NCBI GenBank assembly: GCA_006937955.1
Contig: SSNP01000002.1
Location: forward strand, 8,389,170-8,453,169
DNA: 64,000 nucleotides
Source: Pachypanchax playfairii
Lineage: Eukaryota; Chordata; Actinopteri; Cyprinodontiformes; Aplocheilidae
Reading direction: 5' to 3'
Each line of letters begins with the position of its first letter. The stretch's first letter is position 1. This document shows, piece by piece, positions 1 through 10,900 of this stretch. The notes beneath the pieces are model-generated. The model did not search any database and was not told the DNA's origin. It worked only from the letters and a program-made list of their open reading frames with translations. The position numbers and the translations under genes are program-made.

Positions 1-1226
1 CTGTGTTTCTGCAGTGAGTGCTCAGATATGATGAATGGCCCACAGACAGAGCACAGATACAGTCCCACTGAATGCAAACATCTCTTTTGTGTACATGCTG
101 CCTTCTGCGATCCATCATTTGTTTTTAGTGCTGCTCAATGTGCCAAATGAATGCAGCAAAAAGGAAAAAGGCACCTTCTAATGACTGGCTGAATGCTAAT
201 GGCAGATCATACTGCGGTATCTTTTTAAAGTGTTAAAAAGCAAAACACAAAGAGTTTTGATTCTATGACCCACCTGAGTTACAGACATCTGTCTGAGGTA
301 CAGACATGTTCATTCCTGTCATCACAGTCAGCCAAGGTGTGAACACAAATTGGATTCTGAAGTGAGAACAATCTGAAGGATGCCAAGGCAGCTACATCCT
401 GAAATACTACATCAACTTTGTAACAATCTAAACTAAGACAAAATCCCTGTACTATGATGTATACAATGTACAAAAGGTGTAATGAGAACAAAGAACAAAA
501 CAGATGTTAAAAATGTCACCAGTAGTTTATTAGAGTCACCATGGTAACCACACAACTGTGTCTTTCCTCCCAGACAGTAACTTTGCTTTAAGACTCAGAC
601 AAAAAGGTGAGAAAAAAACTCACTCTGAATTGATTTGCTAAAAAAAAAAAAAGTTTTATTGAAGTAAAAGATACATTTTGATGTAAAAATTCATTTCATA
701 ATTAAACTGTTGCGGGAGTAAGAAGAGTTTGTTTGTAAGATATTTCAAAAATCTAGTTTAAAGGTTAGTGTGACATCATCAACAGTCAGCTGATCATTGA
801 AAAAATCTCCAAATATCTGTCATATTTTTAGAAAATGTATCTTCATAAAGCCAAAGGTTTAAAATAATGAGGGACTATTACTTCCTGTTGTAGGATTTTT
901 AAATGAGTTTTGTAATTGTAGTTACATAACAATGAACTTAAATAAAAAAATGAAAATCATCATTGAAATGTCCAACTTGATGTACATCAAATATCAAAAT
1001 TCCCTCAAACAACTCTAAACCAAAATACATAATCCCATACATGTTATGGGATTAAAAATGTCTGCATTTTATCTCTAAAAACAGTGAAACAGACCACCTC
1101 TCCACCTTGATCAGGTCTCTCTATCTATGTACTAGATACAGTACATATATATATATACGTATATTTTTTTTTTTCCTTATATTTTTTTTTTCCTTCTCTT
1201 TGAATTCTTGCTTGTATGTTCTCTCA
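1..1226. other. tmem163 intron 2, no feature seen
   Basis: This AT-rich stretch has no supportable exon. By the tmem163 model it lies inside intron 2 on the minus strand. It ends with a short TA-rich tract near 1146-1160 and two poly-T runs before the retroposon tail. Open frames here are short and show no family resemblance. Confidence 0.5.
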
Positions 1227-1280
1227 ATGTAAGTCGCTTTGGATAAAAGCGTCTGCTAAATGACAGTAGTAGTAGTAGTA
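1227..1280 (+). repeat. 3' tail of a teleost SINE/L2-type retroposon
   Basis: The motif TAAGTCGCTTTGGATAAAAG, followed by CGTCTGCTAAATGAC and a short (AGT)n run, is a very widespread 3' tail in teleost L2-type LINEs and the SINEs that use their machinery. Only the tail is recognisable; the body upstream has decayed into poly-T and TA tracts or was never copied. The plus orientation follows from the position of the terminal simple repeat. The family assignment is from memory. Confidence 0.7.
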
Positions 1281-4200
1281 CAGTACGTACAACTAAAGTA
1301 GCTGCGGCAGGTAGAAATACGTAACATGTGATTTATAGTGTAAAGGCCTGTTGCATAGCCAGTTAAACTGCAACTGTTTAAAAAGTATCAAAATGCCAGT
1401 TCAGTCCTATAATGTAAAATTTTTAGTGACCAATAAAAACTCTGAATGATGTCTCTGTTGTGATGACTGAGCAGGTCCAAAATACCTTTACTCTATATGG
1501 AAATTTCTCACAATTTTTTATTTTATTTTGTTTGGATTATATAACATTCATATAATAAAACTCAAAGCTGCATGTCATAAAACCAGACAAAAATTATGAC
1601 AGAACTGCAGTAATGATGGTGCTTATGAACTAGCATTCTTAGTTATTACAGCATGTATTCTGGTTAAAAGTGGTTTGCACAGTGAATATGAGGCACCAGG
1701 GTGGTGGTGTAGCATCATATCAAAAGGGCAAATACTTTTTACACAACAGTGGATCTTTTTCAGTTTCACATCTGGCTCTGGTCTTGTGATCAAACTAAAT
1801 GTACCTTAGGGAGAGCATAAAAATGAACTTTTATCGCTTTGAATATTTTTCCTTTTTTGCTGTAATTCAGCTAGTAATGACCTTGTTGAACTCTGACGCA
1901 ATTTCTCTTTCATGCAAATAAATGACAAAATTTTAATATGATGGGGTAGCTACTAAACGTAAAAAAGCAGCATGTCAGCTGCAGCAACGGATCAAATGAG
2001 CTTTGAGCATTAAGAGAAATGAATTTTTCCTTTAGATCACAAGTTCAACCAACAAAAGCTGTGACTAAAACATGCCCTTTGGAGTTTTTCATTACAGAAA
2101 GCTTTTGTTTATATTAGTTAATTTACTAAAACACAGTGTGTGCTGGGTTTAATGTGCACATTGAACACACTAATCCTATTTTCCACATTGATTACATGGT
2201 TTAATAACATTACATTACACGGAGACACTTTGGGCAACATCAAATAGTTATAAAATCTAGCTTTTTTATAATAGTGTTGTTTATTATGCATTCACTGTGC
2301 ATGAGCACTAAACTGAGCCTAAATGAAAGTTCCATTTAACCAGACAGTAAGGAAATAAGAGTTTAATCAAGCTTTAACTGTTTCCATTTCAACACAAGAC
2401 AATTTATGTTTGAAAGTTTTATCACACAGCTAAGTTTTTTATAGGATATGAGCTTCAGTGACCCCGTCTATGAAGTATGTAGCACACACAGATATCTAAA
2501 AAATGTGGTTTATTTATAACTATGTTTAGAATTTTATGTATCTGGGTTAAATTTGTAATTACAGCTCTGCTGCGGAGACAAAAAGAACGAAGGAGGAAAA
2601 AGGAGGAAAGAAAGGAAAAACAAGACTGAGGGAGAATATTTTATCTTTAACTTTGAGCATTTTCCTGCTGCTTTTCTTCCTTTTCCTTCCTAAACACTCC
2701 CTTCCTCCAGTTTCTCTGTCCTTTTCCTCCCATCGGTTCTTCTCATTTTATGTCCCTCATTCTCCCTCCTGCTCCTCTCTCTCATCATCTCTCGCAATCT
2801 TATTGCTCAACAACAAATCGCTGCTGCTGATGATACAGATGGATGAAGTGGCAGCCTGTTAGTGTGCAAACCTCGAAGACCAATGCTGTTGGTCTGTAGG
2901 TTCTCCTTAAATCCATAGTCCTAGTTGTCTGAGTCTGCGTAGCCAAGACAATACGATTGCATCAACTCAATATAGACTCATAAAGATCTGAAGATTCTTT
3001 ATGTAGGTCACTGTAGACCATGTAAATGCCTTAGAGCAAAGGAACTACAAAGGAACAGATGTGAAGAAAATCTGTACAGATGTATGTGTTTTACATGTCA
3101 AGGTATTTACTTCAGAACTAATTAGATGGAAGGAATAAGTTATTTTAATTTGATATAAATGAGAATAATGATTAATAATATCACAATTCAAAGCACTTTA
3201 CTTCATTTCAGTACTTAATATGGAAGTAAATCTGGTTCAACAGATTCTGAATTTAGACCAGGTTGCTTATACAAACAAATTCTGTATGTGTTTTAATTTA
3301 TTTATGATTGTTTTGTTTTTTGCTAAAGACAGTTGTTGTAAAAAAAAGCACATCAGAAATTGACTTTGCAGAATTACACTGTTTTTTAAAAACTGTGTCG
3401 GAGTGTTTTTTTAAACCATTTATATTTTTATTAACACTTCTAAGGACTTCAATTGGAACAGAACAATCAAACTTCCACCTTCAAAACTCTGCTAACAGCT
3501 CTGGGTTTTTGTTAACAGACTCACTATATTAATCTAAATGAGTAGTAAATCACCTTGTTGCTTCACATGAGGTTCCACAGCTCATTAACAGATCAAAAAC
3601 ATTAAATTCAATGCAATTATTGATCAGTATCTTTTCTTTAGTCTTCACAAAATGTTTTTCCATGCAAGTTGTTCTACTTACATTTTTTATTCCTTCTTTG
3701 GAGGCAATATTAACATTAAAGCAGTTACATAAAAGAGAGAACAAGCATCTCAGCACACTGAATCTGGTAAGACTCGTGAAGAAAAGGACCACACAGTCTC
3801 ATTTTATATCAAGTTTGTTAAACATGTGCCCACCAGTATTTAACTCTAAAACTACACATCTTCCTCACCTGACAAATCCTAGTTTTGTCCCAGAGCACAA
3901 CCGTGCAACACATTAGTCTCTGTTCTTCAACATGTGTGTGGTTTCTGCTCACCGTCTGAGTCTGATGTGTCTGATAAGCCTCAAAGACTTGTACCACTTT
4001 CACAGGTGAATAAAAACCCACAGCAGACAGCTCCTGGAGGAAGGTTACAATCTAACACAGAGCAGTCATTCATGACCAGGATGTTTAAAGCTCAACAGAA
4101 CTGAAAGTGGAGCTGAACCCCGTTTGAACCCTCATCCTTTCTGAATTGTTAAAATCTTGCTAAAGGTTACAGGGCAGCAGAGGATCCGCACATATTTCCT

Positions 4201-4996
4201 CTGAGAAATAAAGAGAAAGAAGGAAAGATAAAGACATAGAATTGGGAACCAGAGTCACAAGTAAAAGCTGATTTTGACTTTTACCCTTTTTATTAAAATG
4301 TGTCCCTTTGAGGAAAACTTGTCTGCATATACTGACAATGTATATATTGAAACAGAAGGGACTGATGATGAGAAAAGAGACAAAATAAGATGAAGCAGAC
4401 ATGAAAAAAAAAAAAAACTTTTAAAGGAAAAGACGGAGGGATTGAGAAACTAAAGCACAAAAACTAGGGCACAAGCAGGAGGAAACTGAAGGCTTGTGTT
4501 CTCTAAAGTCGAGCCATCAGAGCCACTAAATCCCTGATCCTTCATGCCAGGACTCATCCCACCACGTCCTGCGTCATCCTCAGGTGTAAAGATACCTTCA
4601 GTCTTTTATATCCATCTGTCTCTCACTCTGTCTGGTCCAATGTCCCTCTTTCACCCAGTTTTTTTTTTTTTTGTTTTTAAAGGCATCATTCATCAGCATC
4701 ATGCTGTGTGGCAACACAACAAGGAAGTGTTGCATTAATGTTGTAACGTCCACACTCGCTGGTCTGACTCATCCTATCACGGTTGTGACCAGTTGAGTAA
4801 GAGCTGTCTACACTTTCAATCATTCTTAAAACATCAAACCTTGTAGTTTTTTATCCCTCGAGTTCAGAGTGTCATTTGTAGCATAGTTTGTAGAGTATAT
4901 CATTATTTTGTAAAACACTCTTTGAAAACTGTGAACAAATTCATACAGTAACTTAATTGCGCATGTTGGAAGCTGTAAATGTTTTGAAATGCTTAC
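1281..4996. other. tmem163 intron 2, no other feature seen
   Basis: No exon, RNA gene or clear repeat was found. Open frames in this stretch are short and unlike known proteins. None matches the expected third tmem163 exon, which should continue the first membrane helix. There is a poly-T tract near 4661-4673. Confidence 0.45.
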
Positions 4997-7900
4997 TGAA
5001 AGCTGCCACAGCCAGTATGAGTGTGACCACGATGGAGACCCAGGAGACCCACAGAGCCTTCTTCCTGTAGTTCTGTGCCTCATGGGGCTTCAGGCGCATG
5101 CTGCTCTCCAGGAGACCTGCAGAGAAAAACATACAGAAACACTATTATAAGAACAACTGTGTCTTTCTTTTTATCTGTCAGGGACTTTAATATATCCTCT
5201 GTTTTCCTGTGAGATCATATCAGGCAGTGAAATGTTCTCAAACTGTTAAAACTCTTTATAGATCTGACCTTTTATCGTTTCGATCTTGACATGTTTATTT
5301 GTTTAACTCACAACTGATGAATTTGTCCTGAGGTTTACATTAATGCCCTGGCTGGTTATAGGCAGTACAAATTGTAATGGTAAAAACTAGTCCATCTGCT
5401 CTGACTAAACACAGAAATAAAAATATTTCTATTCAAGGATTTAAATTGTTATTTAGCTTGATTGTTCACCTTCATTAACTCTTTCTATAAGGATGCAGTT
5501 TTACTAGTAGAATAAAAGCTAATACGAGTAGCCAAGTTCAAATTTGTTAAGTATAATAAAGTTTTAAGCATGACATATGAGGTGCAGCTTTGTTTTAGCA
5601 TTTCAGAGAACCAACATTGACTTGTAACACAGTTTATCTCCATGGCTGAATGACAAAGGTAAAAGAGGACCGAGGTCAAGAACTTGGCCGAATTTAAGTT
5701 TAAATTCATTTGAAATCATGTACTTTTATAATAAAAATGTCTCTGTAATTTAAAAAGTAAAATTTGATTTAAAAAATGCTTCATGCTGGTTTACCAATAG
5801 TGACTAACTGTGAACTTGTATAATTTCCCATCAGAATTAAAAACTGTTACGCCTATGCAAATAAGTGCTCCTTCAAAAAAACTAATAAAAAACCCACTAA
5901 TAATCAAGATCCATCCATTTTTAAATAAAATTCTAATATATGTGAGTCCAACCTTTCCAGCAAGTCAGTCACATACTTTACCGAAACCTGTGTTTGAATC
6001 CTTTTGTGAAGCAGAAAAGACTTTCCTAAGAGTCTGAGCGGAGACGGTATTAAAGGAGAATAACTTTCAGAATTAATTTGGATTCATTTGCTAGTGGCTC
6101 TCGGCCTCACTGTATGAGAGAAGTCACAGACTAAACAGCCCAGATTTCAAACTGCCTGCAGCTTGTGAAATGTGAGAATGGCTCTGCAGATTCATGCATT
6201 ATTTATGAGCATGAACTTTTAAATCCAAAAGAGACTTTTAATGCTTTTGGCTGTCACTGGATCCAGTAATCTGATGTAGGTAACAAATAACCGAGCAGAT
6301 GGTTGGGGGCTATACATTTCAAGACAAACCCCTCAATCTGTGGTTTTTGGAAAGTCCCCCTCAAAAATAAGAAGCTATGAATAATGTCAATCACTCGTTT
6401 TCTTTTTATCAAACTAAGTCCTTATAAAAGGAGCTGTTTTATTATTTAAAGGAATGATATTTTCTTCCAGAAACCAGAAGGTCAGACAAGAAATGGGAGA
6501 AGATTAGTACTAGTCATGTTATGAAGCATCAGATAGCAGGACTGGATACACAGACCCTGGATCTGGAATGTCTTTCCTGTTGAGACAAAAACTGAAGAAG
6601 CTGAGTTTCTAACACTTCTAAATCACATCTTTCTCTCAATATAATCATTGCTAAGCCAGAGATGTCCCCCAAATCCAGGACAAACAATCAGATCAGACAC
6701 AACCAGTTTAGTCTTGAACAAGCACCGTTGTCATGTTTCAGTTTTAATTGTGTTATGTTCTGTGTTTCTGATCAGTTTTGTCTTCCTGTCAGTCCTGCAA
6801 TCATTTTAATCCTTATCACCTGCATTCATATCTCACTCTGTGTGTGCTCACCTGTCCACACCCCTTTTTAAGCTGTGTGCAGTGTGTCTTCCATTGCCAG
6901 GAAGTTAGGTTGAACCGATGGTTTCATCAAGCTTTTGTCAGTTTTCTTGTTAAGCTTCTTGTATTTCTCGGTGTACCAGACATTGTTTCCAGATTTACCT
7001 GACCTCGTCTCAGTCTTCTCCATGTCTGTTTGTATTATTTTTGCTCTCTCCCATCATTGCTCAAACCTGCTCCTCATTATTTAATCAGTCTGTCTCGCTC
7101 TCACTGAAGTTTGGACAAACTCCTTGTGTTTTTGCTCTGCATTTTGTTCATTAATAAACTCTGTTAAGCCGCCAATCTGCTTGTTCCATCCATCCATCCA
7201 TCCATCCATCCATCCATCCATCCATCCATCCATCCATCCATTTTCTTAACCCACTTTTTCCTGTTCAATATCAAAGAAAGCTGGTGTTTATCTCCAGCTG
7301 TCATAGGTCGAGAGGCGGGGCTACACCCTGGACTGAACGCCAGTCTATCACAGGGCCAATTTTGAGTTATCAATTAACCTTAAGCAATTTTTTTTGGCCC
7401 ATGGGAGGAAACCGGAGTCCGCGGAGAAAACTCACACATGCATGTGGAGAACATGCAAACATGCAGAAAGGCCCCAGCCTTCGAACCTTGAACCTTCTTG
7501 CTGCAAGGCAACCGTACTATCAGCTGCACCACCATGCAGCCCCTGCCTGTTCTAATGCATTCAAATCCTGTAAAACATTTTTTCACAACATTTTTAGATT
7601 AAAACTTTCTACTGGAGCTGCTTCTCGGCACATTGACATTTCCAACTTTTAGCAACATGCATCAGTATTTTAGAAGACACAGTGTTCCTGTTTGGGTTTC
7701 ATTAAGACACATTAATATGATGAAAACAGACTCTTTGTTCATCCTCTCCATGACCTTCACCATCTAGTGAAAGCATTCATTTCAACCGAAACTCATTTCT
7801 GTGAAGATTTTTGAAACGATCTAAAATAATCACATGACTTTACAGGGAGCTTGGAATCATTTGGAAGCCCCTTGGCAGGGAAACTTAAATCAGCCATCAC

Positions 7901-10900
7901 AGCATGAAACTCTGTTTACACAGCTGAATTATAGGGTTATATTAGGCAGGAAAAAAAACCATCAAATTTGTAATATGATGTAAGTCAGTGTCACGTTTTC
8001 TGGATAAAGAATAAAATAATTTTATATTTCTTAGAGTTTGATATGATTTAAAACATTTGATTTAAAATTTATTGAATGTTAAAGCTCAAATTATGTCTGA
8101 TTTACATCAGCTGAAACAATTAATCAGATACAGCTTATATCTTGTTTCTTGTCATGTGAAGGTGCAAAAACAGCTGATCAGAGTTAAAATAATGACTTTA
8201 TCAAAAACAATCTGCACTAAATTATTTGAGATTAAAACATTTCTGTCATCAAATGATGAAAAATATAAAAGATTTAATAATTTGATGGTCTCCAACAAAG
8301 AAGCAAGAACCACTAAGAAGAAATAAATGTCATTAAAAGCTAAACCAGTTTGATCGTGTGCGTGTGTATATATCAGTTCATGTACAGTGGGGCAAAAAAG
8401 TATTTAGTCAGGCACCAATTGTGTAAGTTCTCCCACTTAAAAAGATCAGAGAGGCCTGTAATTTTCATCATAGGTATACCTCAACTATGAGAGACAAAAT
8501 GAGGAAAAAAAATCCAGAAAATCACATTGTCTGATTTTTAAAGAATTTATTTGCAAATTATGGTGGAAAATAAGTATTTGGTCAATAACAAAAGTTAATC
8601 TCAATACTTTGTTATATAGCCTTTGTTGGCAATGACAGAGGCCAAAGGTTTTCTGTAAGTCTTCACAAGGTTTTCACACACTGTTGCTGGTATTTTGGCC
8701 CATTCCTCCATGCAGATCTCCTCTAGAGCAGTGATGTTTTGGGGCTGACGCTGGGCAACACGGACTTTCAACTCCCTCCAGAGATTTTCTATNGGGGTTG
8801 AGATCTGGAGACTGGCTAGGCCACTCCAGGACCTTGAAATGCTTCTTACGAAGCCACTCCTTCGTTGCCCGGGCGGTGTGTTTGGGATCATTGTCATGCT
8901 GAAAGACCCAGCCACGTCTCATTTTCAATGCCCTTGCTGATGGAAGGAGGTTTTCACTCAAAATCTTACGATACATGGCCCCATTCATTCTTTCCTTTAC
9001 ACGGATCAGTCGTCCTGGTCCCCTTGCAGAAAAACAGCCCCAAAGCATGATGTTTCCACCCCCATGCTTTACAGTAGGTATGGTGTTCTTTGGATCCAAC
9101 TCAGCATTCTTTCCCCTCCAAACACGACAAGTTGAGTTTCTACCAAAAAGTTCTATTTTGGTTTCATCTGACCATATGATGTTCTCCCAATCCTCTTCTG
9201 GATCATCCAAATGCTCTCTAGCAAACCGCAGACGGGCCTGGACGTGTCCTGGCTTCAGCAGGGGGACACGTCTGGCACTGCAGGATTTGAGTCCCTGGCG
9301 GCGTAGTGTGTTACTGATGGTAGCCTTTGTTACTTTGGTCCCAGCTCTCTGCAGGTCATTCACTAGGTCCCTCCGTGTGGTTCTGGGATTTTTGCTCACC
9401 GTTCTTGTGATCATTTTGACCCCACGGGGTGAGATCTTGCGTGGAGCCCCAGATCGAGGGAGATTATCAGTGGTCTTGTATGTCTTCCATTTTCTAATAA
9501 TTGCTCCCACAGTTGATTTCTTCACACCAAGCTGCTTACCTATTGCAGATTCAGTCTTCCCAGCCTGGTGAAGGTCTACAATTTTGTTTCTGGTGTCCTT
9601 TGACAGCTCTTTGGTCTTGGCCATAGTGGAGTTTGGAGCGTGACTGTTTGAGGTTGTGGACAGGTGTCTTTTATACTGATAACGAGTTCACACAGGTGCC
9701 ATTAATACAGGTAACGAGTGGAGGACCGAGGAGCCTCTTAAAGAAGTTACAGGTCTGTGAAAGCCAGAAATCTTACTTGTTTGTAGGTGACCAAATACTT
9801 ATTTTCCACCATAATTTGCAAATAAATTCTTTAAAAATCAGACAATGTGATTTTCTGGATTTTTTTTCCTCATTTTGTCTCTCATAGTTGAGGTATACCT
9901 ATGATGAAAATTACAGGCCTCTCTGATCTTTTTAAGTGGGAGAACTTACACAATTGGTGGCTGACTAAATACTTTTTTGCCCCACTGTATGTCAGAGAGA
10001 GGAAGTGAGAGCCTGGTAAATCATGTGACTCCAGGCTGGGAGAGCCGACAGAAGGCATGTGTTCAGCATCTCCTCACAGCCTACATCTCTCTGTGACTCA
10101 AGCACAAGTTTCAGCACAATCAGATGTCTGCATGTGTGAGTCTCTTGACATTTGCCTTTGTCACACCTTGCTGTTCCAGAAATAAATGAACATAACTCAT
10201 ATGTTCAGGGTTTTTTTTGTATTTTTAACACATAGAGGTAAAAAGAGGCCTTGAAGGGCTTTGTGAGCTTTATTTTTTATTCTTTCTAAATGAACTGAAG
10301 GATTTTATTGTGTTAATATTTAAGCAAATCAAATAAATTAATGTTTTTTATGACAAAATGAGATTCACCACTGTTCCTATGTGGTTGCAGAGACAGCTTA
10401 GTCCCACATCAGTGTGTGCTTATAAATTACGAGCTGATGTTGCACAACCAGCTGAGTGGCAACAGTGAGTTGATTTGAAGTGAGGTGCTTCAGGATGGAC
10501 AGTAGGTTACAGAAAGAAGATGTATGTCACATATTAAATCTCCAAACTTTTAAAAATAAATGTATTAAGACAACATGTTGTTGTTTCTTGTCATTATGTA
10601 AACAAAGCTAATGTTATTTTAGCCATAATTGTCCCACAATTGTTTTACTTTTTTTCTTTTCACCCTGTTTTGAGTATTTGGTTTTGTCAAACTGAAGCAT
10701 CTAACCCTCTCACTTCCCCTCGTCCAGGTGATCAGCAGCACAGGAGCACCACAGGGCACTGCACTCTCACCATTCCTTTTCACTCTGTACACCTCAGACT
10801 TTCAGTACAGGTCAGAGTCCTCATCTTGAATGTGAACAAGACAAAGGAGATGATTATGGATTTTAGGAAGAACAGCAACATGCCAACACCCATTTCCATC

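Larger units (their letters stand above)
8385..9987 (-). mobile_element. Tc1-like DNA transposon, full length, TA target duplication
   Basis: A 1603-bp element starts CAGTGGGGCAAAAAAGTATT at 8385 and ends with the inverse at 9987. It is flanked by TA at 8383-8384 and 9988-9989, the target duplication of Tc1/mariner elements. Both 200-bp inverted repeats are complete and, by eye, differ at one base. One transposase gene of typical Tc1 size lies between them on the minus strand. The element sits in intron 1 of tmem163, and its transposase reads in the same direction as the host gene. Near-identity of the repeats means the insertion is recent. Confidence 0.96.

Noticed and set aside
7284..7652. 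122-codon plus-strand open frame
   Set aside because: It lies across the tRNA-like retroposon and its flank, with no domain and no splice support.
8975..9571. 198-codon open frame on the plus strand
   Set aside because: It is the antisense shadow of the Tc1 transposase.
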